Assembly (NCBI GenBank): GCA_917880885.1 | Contig: OU862910.1 | Span: forward strand, 23,138,710 to 23,202,709 | Source: Limnephilus marmoratus | Lineage: Eukaryota; Arthropoda; Insecta; Trichoptera; Limnephilidae | Reading direction: 5' to 3' | DNA length: 64,000 nt | In this document: positions 1-13,367 of the stretch, piece after piece | Position numbering within the stretch: the first letter of the stretch is position 1 | Layout of the letters: the number at the start of each line of letters is the position of its first letter | Made by a program: the position numbers and the translations under genes | The notes under the pieces: model-generated | What the model saw: the letters and a program-made list of their open reading frames with translations, nothing else | What the model was told of the DNA's origin: nothing | Databases searched by the model: none

Positions 1-367
1 GAAAAGCCACGGCGGACATTTGAACGATGTTATACTCCACACATAATGTCATCGATAGGTCTTTCAAACTAATAAAACATTTCGATGATATCTCACACAC
101 ACTTTGTTTTATTTAAATTTAAAGATAGGAAGCGCTTAATGAAAGACCCTATACATACTATTATAATACATATTCAAATATTTTATGGACTAAATTGAGG
201 TTTACATTAAAACAACACTACAATGAGGCCCTAGAACTCCTTACCCCAGTAAGGCAACATATTTCTTTTCTTTTCTTTTCTTTTAATATGTAAACAAATA
301 AAAATATATGAAATAGAGGACACAAAAAATCTAAACAATATAAAGTTAAAATAATAGCTGCAAATGT

Positions 368-3300
368 TTACCTCATTTGGGATTTACTTTCGTCGTTACT
401 TTGTTCATGCTGGCAATACTCTTCAGTTTGGTTGGCAATTTGAATTCTTGTGTTAGCCGGTAGTCTGCAAAAAAAACAATTTTCATTGCAGGCATTAACT
501 AAGTGCCACGATGTCATGAGAATTGTACATATTTTTCTGTCTTATGATTTTAACATCAAATATATTTATCTGCAATGTCATTGCCATCGTGATTGAGTGA
601 TAAAATCTTTAACAGGTAAATAAATAAAGAAAGTAATTTTACAACTACCTATTCAAAAAGAGTGGTAAAACTAGGTAGTAAAATTAGTCCATATTATGTA
701 CTTACCCTAATAATATTACAAAGGCGAAAGTTTGTATGGATGTATGTATGTTTGTTACTCTTTCACTCAAAACTACTGAATGGATTTTAATGAAACTTTA
801 CAATAATATAGCTCATACATCAGAATAACATATAGGCTATAGCTCAGAGTTCTTGCATTATGAATTTGTATAAAAAAAATTGCAATAGGTGGCACAATTA
901 ATAAGAAATCTATAATTCTTTATTCAATTCAAATTATTAGGGAAGTACTTCGAATAAATGCGGGAGGGGGGAGGGAGAGTGGGAGGGGAGGGGGGTTGGA
1001 GGGGGAAAGGAGGGTGGTTGGGGAGGGGAGGGAGAGGGGGGGGGAGGAGGCGGAGTGGGAACCCCCATAATACCATGCAAGCGAAGCCGCGTGAATAAGC
1101 TAGTATAAAATAATTAAAACATTTACTTTTGTAAGCCATCTTGATTAAAAAGTATTTCTTTGATTAACAGTAACAAATCCTCCTTTTTTAGTTTACTGAA
1201 ATAACTGGAACATTCCCTGTATTGTTGCATCCATTTCTTTGAAGATTGCATATTTTCTGGAACCTAAAATTTTTTTAATTAAAATTATTTCACGAAACAA
1301 AGCGTTAATGGATTGTTGGCAACACTGAATTATTTTTACTCACTTCGAAGAAATGCTTCAAAAGCCAGTGTTGGTACAAAGAGCTGGTGCTGAAGTCAAT
1401 ATTCAAACACGGTGGTAGATTTCGAAGTAACTTTGCTATTAGTCCGATATTGTCTTTGGTCAAGTACGTCAACAAATTATCCACCAGTTCATTGTCTTGA
1501 GGAGATTTTATCAGGAACTTATAGTCGAGATCTAAAACAAAAAATATTCAATGCATTTTAGTATAATTAATAATCATTTTTTAAACTTAATTTTTTTAAA
1601 TACAAGTGTATGTAATTCTAAAAGGATGGATTACTAACTAGAACAAGCTGATTTGACTTTCTTTATCAGCTTGACGTGATCTTTCCCATTGAGTCCATGA
1701 ATAACATGGCTGCTGCTGATGCTGCTAATAGCATTGAAGTACAAAATCAAACCCTGATAATCGTTTCCGTGTACTGAAATCCAAACATCATTACGCAATC
1801 TGGAAAATAAAATCAAAAATTTAAATCTTGAGACCTTTATATAAATGGTATTATGATATCTGTTGAATGTTAATGATAGGGTGTATAGTTATTTCTTTTC
1901 TCTCTTTTTCAAAAGGGTTAAAAAATCAAGGTTTCTCAACCGGTCGATCACGGAGCAAATTTTGGTCAATCCCAGTAATTACAATTATGAACATCCACTA
2001 TATCCTGATCTATGAACAAATTGGTTATGCTAAATTCATGCTCATCCAATGGTCAAAGTTTTGAAGAACTAAAAAAAAAGTAAGATTAAAAATTCTAGTT
2101 CGATTCTTGTCAGAAGTCGATCTCCATGAAAACTAGGGTAAAAAGTGGCTCCAAAAAGGTTGAAACCCTTGCATTGCCTTCGGGCCATCTTTAATCCAAT
2201 CTGTATCTAACCCCACTGGTTTTCCCTCTAAATAATATATCTGCCGACATTAAAATTTTGAGAAAAATCAAATTTGTTAACAATACTACGAAAACAAGAA
2301 ATTACCTTTCAATAGCGTAATCTGGATTTTTCTTCAGAATGCTCACTAAACTTGGTTGAGAAATGACAGTGTTACTCTCTGCAAAACCTAAATTGGAATA
2401 ATTGAGTAAAATAAACGAGACATGGGCAAGTACTATTTCCTGTTCATCAATATGGTACTTCAAGGCAAGATCCATTGCCTTTTTAAAGGTATCAGTGTTT
2501 GATGTCCTGTAAAAAGAAAATAAATGTTTACAATATTTGTAAAAATTAGATAGACTTACAGCCTGAATATTTTCAAGTTCAATTCAATTCTTAACTATGT
2601 ATAATCCGACAGAAACCTGGCATTTATTAAATAATGTTCACAAATTTTAAGTGTTTAATTTTAGACTTTATTCCACTTATTTTAACTTTAACTTTTTTTA
2701 CCGTAACCCTTTGCAACCAGCAAAAAATTCCGAATTGTGATGGGCCACACTAGTAAAGCTCTTAGTTATGATCCCATAGGGCTGACTGGTTGAAATACTT
2801 GCCCAAGTTGATAGGTACCGTATATAAGTAGCTCCCGCACATACAATCGACACCGGTTTCGTTCCCAAAACAGATTTATTTTCTGTCGGGATTTTTCAAA
2901 GACAAACTCATGCTCATTGAAGGTCGTAAAGGGTTATACACTTTAAGGTGCCCGGTCAGAAAAAATTAAAGAGTGAGACAAAGTTTAAAATTGGTTTAAC
3001 TTTTGATTTTTTTTTTACTTCAAAATTTTGAACTGAATGACACAAATGTCAGTTAATATGATGTTATTCAAAAACTTTATGAAGTTTTTGACAACGGCAA
3101 ATATTTGGCTGTATTAGTTACTTCAATATATATAAGAGTTATTTTGGAAAAAATTCGGTTTAGGGGCGATAGTCCTAGATAAATATTTTTTTTTTTTTTA
3201 TACTAATTATGGGCCGGAAAATCCGAATCTGAAAGAATTAGGCGTCGGCAAGCAATATTAACTGAATTACACGACTTTAAAATTTTCTATAAGCACAAAG

Positions 3301-6300
3301 GAAAACAAGCCATTTTGAATGCATTGACACTACAAGTCATAGAAAAACAAGAAAGATGTTACACCACATAAAATTAAGTGTTGCCATTAAGCAATAATAT
3401 CAATAATGTAAAACTTTCCGACACGATACTTCCTCACATGATAATTCATCACATAACATATTAATCTGATGAATTATGACTATCTCAACGGCCGTATTCT
3501 TAGACCAAAAGTATGAAAATTCGTAGTCTTAAAAATGCGTAACCTAACCTAACCGAACCTAACGCTAGGTTTGTGTAACATGGTTTGTGCCCCTTTATAC
3601 CGCCTGCTCGCGTCAAGGCAAGAAAACATCCCAGTTTTCAAGTAGTTTAGCGGCTACGCTAGGTTTATGTAACATGGTTTGTGATACAAAAGTGAGTAAA
3701 ATTTATAAAAAATAATTACTTAAATTAGTTATTGATATTATTGCTTAATGGCAACACTTAATTTTATGTGGTGTAACATCTTTCTTGTTTTTCTATGACT
3801 TGTAGTGTCAATGCATTCAAAATGGCTTGTTTTCCTTTGTGTTTATAGAAAATTTTAAAGTCGTGTAATTCAGTTAATATTGCTTGCCGACGCCTAATTC
3901 TTTCAGATTCGGATTTTCCGGCCCATAGTTAGTATAAAAATAACTAGTTTTATTATCTAGGAACGCCGCCCCTAAACCGAACTTTACCCGTTATTTTAAA
4001 AAGCTCACCGCTATACTAGGTTATATTTATTTTGTATGTGTTATCACTGGGATACCACTAAGGGTACCGCTAAGGATACCGCAAAGGGTTAATAGATCTA
4101 GAATTTTTATGGTCATAATGTCTCTATGTACCTACAACTTAGAATCCATTGATTCTATGACTGTATTTGCTGCAATCATTATAATATTTAGGTTTATGCA
4201 ATAGGCCACTTGCATGGACTTCATAACGACTTGGAAAAAATCGTGTGGATAAGGTTTTTACTAAGATTACGAAAATGTTGGTAAAATTTTTTAGAAATGT
4301 ACAGTTTTTTTTATTTTCAAATAAATAAATCCATTATTTGGGCTCGTGACGTCACTACATGAAAATGTCCCGTCGCCGAAAATGTTCCTATTAATTTTAT
4401 AAAATTCCACACTGATTTATTTTTTTATATGGCATCACTTTGATTTCAGGCAAATTTTTTAATTCGTTCACTAGATTTATTGTTTGTTCTCTGCGAACTT
4501 ATCATTTGGTTTGATTTTTTGACAGATGTTCTGAAGAGAACCCCGTACAATTAATGGGTACGGGGTTCTCTTCAGAACGTGAAGAGGATGTCGGTACATG
4601 TTTTAGAGGTATAATAATTATGGTGCTGATTTTAACAAAATAAAATTTTATAATATTCTTATTATTATTATAATTTACAAGTACAAGTATATTACATTGA
4701 ATGTAGTAATATAGACGCTGTTCATTATAATGATTTATGATCAATAAGATGGATCAAGGAAAAAAAATATTTATGAGATGTAATATTTTTGGTATGCCTC
4801 GCTATTCTGCTGTGCCATTCGTGTGGAAAACGTTCTTTTTTTTTTAAATGATTTTCGGCTATGTAATTATCGTTTTTTCACACCTATAAAATTATGTCCC
4901 GTCTTTCCGGTTTATAAAAAATGGCCTGATTTATCGGATTGAAATTTTCAAAAAATCCCCAGGGTTTCAAAAATACGATTAAAAAAAAAAAAAAAACTGA
5001 ATGTCTTAGAATATTTGCCTAAACCGGAAAAAAAAATTTAAAAATTTGATGCAAGTGGCCTATTGTTTTTATGATTTGAGTAGGTGTCATTCATTTATAT
5101 GATATTTTATGAAATCATTCAACCTGCCCATGTTATATTTTAGTATTTTAATTGATTTGTTTGAGAATGCTTATGAGCGTGTATGTTTTATCTACATTAT
5201 AATTACTTATAATTATTCTTCCACCTCTACTTTTTATATTGTAATTTTTCATTATATTTATACTTTTGTGACATAATTATTGTTAAATTAACTTGCTGAC
5301 AAATTGCTCTGGCAGTTTGCCAGGTTTTATAATGAAGTAAAAAAAAATAAAAAGCTGTGGAATTCACCGAGAAAAAAAGGTGTTTATTTAGTTGAGCAGT
5401 CTATACCTGGCTAAATTTATAATAGCGGTCTTTCTGTAAACTTCGTCATTTATAAACAATCTTATGTCAAGATCACATCCCATTTGATTGAGTTTTTCTC
5501 CTTCTAAAAGTTCTACATATTGGTCACGGCAAACAAGGAAATCTTTTTTGGAATTGTTGAGTTCTCCCGGGGACTTTTCAACAGTTGTGATCATATCAGA
5601 AACAAGCTGAAAAGATAGAATTCATAAATATAACATAACATAGAAAATACTACTGAATTGATTATTTTTGTAAAAATAATAGTGTGTATTGGTTGTTCTT
5701 CTTTTTAACCTACATAACTTTTACCTTTTTTTTTTTTTAGAAATTTAATTAAGATTAAATTTGATAATGTTATTATCTAAGGTCATTTTCAAACCCTGGT
5801 GAAGCCACGTATGGACGACTTATTTATAAGATTTTAAATGTCAATTTTTAAAGGTGTCTAAGTTGATTTATTACCGGTTAAACCAATTTGTAGAGACACT
5901 AATTGAGAGAGTGCTAATGTGGGATTCGGAGTATTTCCCTTTGGTTTGCCTTGCACTAAGTGTAAGGGTTTTCTTAATTGATTTAGAATGACGTTATTGC
6001 TATGACTCATTTAAGTGCATTATATTTTTTAGGTTTGGTAAACATACTAAGTAGTGGGGAATAAATAATTTTCCTTACTTTATTAATTAGCGTTATGTTG
6101 GGGTCATTCGTTCGTTTATTGATTTCTAATTGTTCAAGCAAATTTAATCGAAGACCCTTTCGTTCAATATGTAATGGTTTTGGCTGGTTATTTTTAAGTG
6201 GAACGTGATTATTCACTAAGAGATGTTCGGCGAATTTTGAAGAGGTGTTTTTATTTTTATAACAATTTATATGTTCTTTGAATTCAAAGTAGCTGTAACT

Positions 6301-9300
6301 AAAACACTAACCAAAAATCTTGCAGAACTCGATAATAACATTATCGAATTTAATTTTAATTAAATTTCTAAAAATTAAAATGGAGTTCTACGAATTAAAC
6401 ACAAAAACAATTAATAACTTTTACCACTCTGTCACATTTCCTCCCAAAGTGAGGAATTTGTTTTTACTATAAATGAATTCCCTCTGGATCTTGGAGGGGA
6501 AATCGTAGCAAGGGGGAAGGAGGCCTAAAATGCCTATCGGGGGTGATAAACACGAGCTGCGTGTATACCTACATATTTCGAATGACAACCCATGTGACAG
6601 ATTTAACATACGACATAAAAATTGTAGGAGACAAGGTTTTGAGATTTTTAAAAATATTTTATTAAACATCATAAAAAATAATAATCGCTGTTACTTGATA
6701 GGTAGTGAAATACCTCTTGGAATTTAAAATAGTTTTATATTTTTTGTTGTCATATCATTTTTTTGTAACACAGAATATACGCAAGTTGAGGTGGCAGGAG
6801 ACAACTGTCATTTGTATGAAATACACTTCTATCACAAGGAGTTACAACTCTGTAACGTAATTTTTACTACAAAAATATAAACACATTTTTGTTTAAAACG
6901 CACACAGTCGTTTCGTCTATAGTACAGTAGATTTTAAAGTACTTATAAAATAATAATATTGATTATTCTGTTGAATTTTTCTCCACTAACTGGTGGAGAT
7001 AACTTAAAGGTTAAAAAGAAGAACAACCCATATAATGAATAATGAGTTGGAAGCTAAGCTAAGTAAAAAAAAAATCACAACAAAACATACCTGTGCAGGA
7101 AGGAGGAAAAATGAACCATCTGGTAAATTATATATTTCCATGTAATTTAAAAGGGCATAGAAATAGAGAACACCATTTATTGAAGAAGAATCCAAGGGAA
7201 TATTTTGAAGGCATTCCTTGTACGCAGAATCATCAGATGCACACAACAACTGTGAGATAAATAATGCTGTGTCTTCTCCCAACATATGTTCTGCGCATTG
7301 GATGAGAACTAGAAAATGGTAAAACAGTAAATTTATGTACCTACAAGTTGAAGTGTTTCAGATTTAATTGAGTAATTTGATAGTATTCCCACCTTCGTTT
7401 ACTTTAGCTTCCGAGCAGCCATAGTTAAAAGTATCCTGAAGTAAATTGTTTCTTAATAGGGCCTGAAGTAAAACCAGCTGCTTGTCTGGCACATCGGGAA
7501 TTGTAAATTTGTCATAATGAGTGGAAAAACTGGAAATGTGGCAATCGTTGTGTAAGGAAGAGTAAAATGTGTGACAAGCTATTTTACTATCCTCTAAACT
7601 TTGTAGTTTCTCTTCAGAAGAATCAGGCTCATTCTTTTCGTGAATCCAACTGTACAGAAAAAGTATTCATGATTTAATCACCTATTACCAATGACGTTAT
7701 ATAAATAAACTTGCCATAGTCTCACAAACTCAAGATATAATGTGGCAATTAATCAACACTCTTTTGTTTTCAGCGGTTTTCAATAATTTCTTAATTCAAA
7801 AGTTATCCATATATGATAAAGATAGACGCTTAAAGAATATGTGCATATGGATGAAACAAAAGATAGAACACGGGCGGCATTTTCGTATTCAAAATTCAAA
7901 AGTTCCGTCGAATACTGTCTCAAGGCCGACTAAAGTAGGAGGCCTGGGCACCAGTCGAATTTTGAGGTGTCAAATTTTCAAGCTGTAATGAACAACGATA
8001 GTTTGTAATTAGCGTTGATTGTTATTGTATTTGTTGTTTCTGCTGATTCGTATGTGTTTTACCGCAGGCAAGTAACTAAAGAATCATTAGATTATTATTA
8101 TAAAAAGTAAATTTTACTTAGCGACGGCATCGACTTTGTAATTTGGCTGTTGCGCATCCAGACCTGTACTTTAGTAGGCCTTGAGTTCTCTAATGACGCA
8201 TAAAATCTTTGGGCGGAAAGCAATTGTATTATTTATATAATCGATAATAATAAGTAATTTGCATGTATTTACGAATGAAATGTTATTCTTTCGCTTTTAC
8301 TACTGTTTACCGTGTAATGGAAACATTTTCTCATCACACAGGAGGGAATTTTGGCGCTTTTTAATGCAATTTTTTTTTTTTTTTACATGAGCTCCACACA
8401 GGAGGCCCTGAGGAAAACAATTTCCCTCAGGGCCTATGTCATCTTTGGGGATGCTGTGTGGAGGGTTTTTTTAAGGAAAGGAAGGAGAGGAGAGTTCTGG
8501 GAAGGAAAAGGGTTTAAGGGGTGGGTAGGAATCTGGGGTTCAGTGTGTCTTGGTCATCCGCCTCCAAGACCTAGACAAACCTCACCCCATGAACCCGGGC
8601 ACCCCTGCTAAATCACCAAACGTAGCGAACCACTTGGGGTGACCTATGGCAGAGGTGTTGGTAATCCAATAAAGGTTCCCGGGGTGGCGGTACCCATTCC
8701 CGCCTCCCAAATATAATAATTTACTTACTGGTAGGACATGACCTTACTCGACGCGTGGCAGTTTAGTACTAAAGTACTAGAAATCGAGTACTGTGCAATT
8801 GTCTTGTTGTTGGCTTCCCACTTGGAGATTTCTACCACGCGTCTACAGTATATAACGTCATTGCCTATTACGAGTAGAATAAGTTTAGAAAGGAGGATAA
8901 AATCTGAGTTACTAACTTCATATTCAGTGCTTCCCTCCATGAATTCTTGTCACTGAATGCCAACAAAGGTTTCTGAATGTATTTTTGCATCATGTGTGTG
9001 GCAGATATTATACCTTTATTTTCATTTAGTGGCTGAAATTTAAAATTAAAATAAACTGAATATTAGCAGATCTTAACAAAACAGGTGTTGGGTTTTGAAA
9101 TGAGAATATTATGGTTGGTTCCTACTGGGATGTAATCTATCCAGTTCCTACCTTTCATAATCATCACTAATAGTTTGAAAAATGGAACACAGTGTAAAAA
9201 GATTGTGCATGTTCGAGTGTTTTTGTTTTGTTTTGAAAGAAAAATATGAGCTGGAAAGGACTGGTTGAGGGAGACCATTTAACCTCTCCAGCAGGAATCT

Positions 9301-12300
9301 CTCGACCCATTGCCTCGCATCGCAGTGGGAGGGAAAGGTTCATCCATCCATCTTTCCTGGACACAATAGCCCAGAGAGTCCTAACCACCTATCATAACCT
9401 TTTTCCTTCCACTATTTCCTTTCCCTAAAATGACCCTTCACATATCATCTCCAAAGACAATTTGTAATAGTTACCCAAAAATGATAGTGGATGAGTTTGT
9501 GTATTCGGGAAGTATGTTTACGAGAGATGGGAAGGCTGATAGAGATATTGAAAGAAGGGTAAATGCAGATAACTCCGCATTTATGAAGGACTGAATGCCG
9601 TTGGCGCTAACAAAAAACTGTCGAAAGAAGTGAAGCTAGCAGTGAAGCATGAAACTGAGAGAGGAAGGACTAAATGCTGTAGAATTGAGATCTCTGCGAC
9701 GTATGTGTGATAAAGCCATATATGATAGTGTGAGAAAATATGAAAAGAATGCAAGGCTGATGCAAGCGTAATAAGTAAGATTAAGAAAGGGACGCTTAGA
9801 TGGTTTAGACATTTTTTTTTTTTTTTTTTTTTTTACATTAACACCACACAGGAGGCCCCGAGGAAAATAATTTCCCTCAGGGCCTATGTCATCTTTGTAG
9901 ATGCTGTGTGGAGGGTCTCTTTGAGGAAAGGAAGGAGTGAACATGGGTCTTGAAGAGACCCATGTTGTAGGAGGGAGGAAACACAGAGGCCGGCAAATCG
10001 TTCCACAGCCGAGCCGTTGAACTCAAGAACGAGTCATAGAAACGACCCGTTCTCATGTGAGTAATGTCAACCGTGTACAAATGTTGGGCGCGTGTTTGGC
10101 GTGTTTCCCGACTATGCACCGGAGCCGAGGGGATCAATGATGCTAGTTCCTCGGAGCATCTTCCATTGTAATACCGGTAGAACAAGGACAGCATTCCCAC
10201 CTGACGCCTATGCTCTAAAGATTGCAGTCCGTCTGTTAGGATGGGAGAATCTATCAAACGGACCGCCCGTTTCTGCACAGAGTCAAGGGTTTTTTTTAGG
10301 TATTTTGGAGCTCCAGACCAGAGGTGGCTGCCAAATTCAACCGTGGGGCGCACTTGCGATTTGTACAGGGTTAGCAGTTGGGTACTATTAAAGTATCTGC
10401 GGGCCCTGTACAGTACGCCCAGTTTCTGAGAGGCTAACTTAACTCTGGTTTCGATGGAGCCCCCGTACCTGAGCTGGTCACTTAGAGTTACCCCAAGCAT
10501 ATCAATGGAGGTCCTGTTCGGAAGGTTGCTTCCGTTGAAGGAGACTAGATTTTCATTTCGATCCCTTTTAGACGTTATCAAACATGATTGGGTCTTTGAA
10601 ACATTAAATTCGACGAGGTTATTCTTACCCCAAGAGAAAATACTCTCGAGGTAACCGTCCATTCTTTGCTTCAAAGCCCTCCGAGCTATTGGAGTTTGTG
10701 TGCCCTTTGGGGGCTTGTCAAACAAAAAGCTATCATGGACTGTACTGTCATCCGCGTAACAATGAATCGGTGCACATGACAAGAGGTCATTGATGTGCAA
10801 CAGAAACAAAGTCGGTGACAGAACCGATCCCTGTGGGACGCCAGCATTTATCGAATGCGAAGAAGAGGTGAAACCGTCAGCAACCACCTGAATCGACCTC
10901 TCCCTCAAAAAGTCGGCAATCCACTTACACAAGGATGCGGGAAGTCCGTAAGAAAGCAGTTTGTTGACAAGCCCTCGGTGCCAAACCCGGTCAAAGGCCT
11001 TGGAAATATCCAGTGCAACCGTTTGGGTCTCACCAAAACGTTCCAGGCACCGCCCCCAAACATGCGTCACATACGCGAGAAGATCACCGCACGAGCGGTT
11101 CCGCCGGAATCCGTATTGACGGTCGTTAATAATTTTGTTCTTCTCGAGGTATGTGAGCAGTTTGTCGTTGATCACACGTTCCATTACCTTAGACAGAACT
11201 GATGTGATCGCTATGGGGCGGTAGTTGGCTGGGTTGGAGCGGTCACCCTTCTTTGGAATAGGGTGAATGATCGCTTTTTTCCAACCAGAGGGCACAGAAC
11301 CAGACTTCAGGGACATTTTGAAAAGCTTCGTCAAAATTGGAGCTATTTCTGCAGCGCACCTCTCCAATACCAGGGCAGGTATTCCGTCAGGCCCACATGT
11401 AGGGCGAATGATTGAAGAAAGATTTTCTTATATTTAGAGGGGGCAAGGGGGGGGGGCGCGCGCCCCCCGCGCCCCCCATATGTATCCGCCACTGGCCGCA
11501 GTTCATTTGTGTTTTATTATTTGAACATATTATTGTTTTTGTAAGACAATTGTTTTTATGTACATGCCTTGAGGCCAGCTGCGACACCAGAAAAGGCCTC
11601 GAGGAACAACCAACGGACCAGTGTAACCAGGGTACCAGCGTGTGGCCTCCCCACCTTCCTGTCCTTACCCTGCATTATCAGCCAAATAATTTATTGTTTC
11701 ACTGCACCGCAGTGAATAAATTAGCACAACCATATATATTAAGATGAATATATACGTGAAATCCTATTTAGACACTATTTTGATTAATCTTTACGACGAA
11801 TCGGCTTACGGTATGAACATCAAAAAATATGCTGCGGATAAATCGAAGCTTGCACTAGCTTTTCTATGTATTAGAATTACAATAAAATTATTATTTACGT
11901 AACAAAAAATATAAGCTTAAACCACAACAAAAAATGTTTTTTCATACTTAACTATTTTAATACAAGAAACAATTTTTTAAAAATACCCCTTTATAGCTAA
12001 GACTATTTTTGAGGTTTTCTATGTTCTAACTTTTTTTCGCTCTTATAAAATTATGCACAAAATAAATAAAAACCACTTTTTCGCTTACTAGCCTCGTGCA
12101 AAAAGACGCTCGATTTTAAAATTTTGCAGACATGAGATTCGAAATATTTCTGGCGTTTATATTCCTCTTAAAAGTATAAATACTCACTGATGTTAGAGCA
12201 TCATCATAATCATCGTCAGTTGATTCAATGCTGTCTTGCAAATTCACCTGCTTGACATGAAATTTATTGGTCAAGTTTACCAAATTATTCATTTCATATT

Positions 12301-12326
12301 GCAGCATTTCAGCTTCCACATAAGAC
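368..12326 (-). CDS. NBAS: NBAS exons 25-34, C-terminal region and stop
   Basis: Residues about 1303-1873. Exon 28 carries GVLYFYALLNYMEIYNLP, and exon 32 carries a run of leucine-rich helices ending HWLLKHFFE. Exon 34 is read through its possible GT (position 371) into an in-frame TAA at 368-370, so it is called terminal. A candidate polyadenylation signal (AATAAA on the minus strand) lies near 106-111. The alternative, that position 371 is a real donor and the gene continues left of the window, cannot be excluded from this window alone. Confidence 0.75.
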
Positions 12327-13336
12327 CTGTTAAATAGAACAAACAATGTATTCAAATAATATTAACATAAATAATTTTATTATTTATTCCAAATAATAAA
12401 ATTATTCATATTTCACTTGGGAGGGTGGTGCAACCCCACGAGTTCCATATAAAATACATCGAGATATACAGTGAGTATTTTACCATCCTCTTGATAGGTG
12501 CTAATTATTCATAGGATAACATATTTTTGGTTTACGATTTACGTATTTTAACAGCCTTACTAAAAAAACCCCGTGAAAATTTTATTCAATTGACAAACGG
12601 TCGCGGATGTGAAAACATTACTAATTAAAAAATTGTTCATTGAAAGAAATACACATTGTTTACACGGCCTGAGAGGGTAGTTTATCTCTGTTTTAACGAT
12701 TGATGTTTGAACGAAATTTGGAATTTTTCCAACGTATTTTAAATGTCTTGTATATTTCTTATTTTTGAAGATGTCGTAAAAGCATATACCTTTATATAAA
12801 CTAGATAGAATTGCCTTTTAGATTTTTGTATCTGAAATATACGATCGTGTTTGAAAATTGCAGTATTTTAAGTTTCAACATAAAAAAATTTGAAAAAAAA
12901 ACAGCTGACTGTAAACATATTCCATTAAATGGTCGAAAAATTTTGGAAAATTCAAAATTTAAAAAAAACACACCTCTTACTTTATGAATCTGGAAGAAAA
13001 CTGTCACTTCACATTTTATCTCGTACATACGATTAAAAAGGATAAAAAAATATAATAATAATTCCGAAAAAATAACTGAAAAAATCTGACATCTTGGATT
13101 CAGTTTTACGCAATTAATACGTCGATTTCTCGAATTTGTTTTTATTTACACATGCATGAGGCTTTTACATTATTAAATAATATTACTTTTATGGAAGTTT
13201 TATTAAATTCACGGAGAAAAGTCATTAAAAAATAAAATTTCAGATATAACTTAAAACCTATCGTTAACGAAACTAAATCATCAACAAAACAATATTTAAA
13301 GGACTAAAACTGAAAAAAAGTAACGCCAGCATTGAT

Positions 13337-13367
<31 letters not shown>

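Noticed and set aside
3541..3566. Telomere-type CCTAA repeat
   Set aside because: Only a few irregular CCTAA units, part of the foldback core region; similar words occur in the MITE at 21955-22129.
8351..8611. Open frame as a small protein
   Set aside because: It lies over a SINE and its flank. Similar frames appear at other copies of the repeat only where the repeat composition allows.
9889..11367. A host gene of 492 codons
   Set aside because: Clear reverse-transcriptase motifs, an A-tail and truncation show a LINE.
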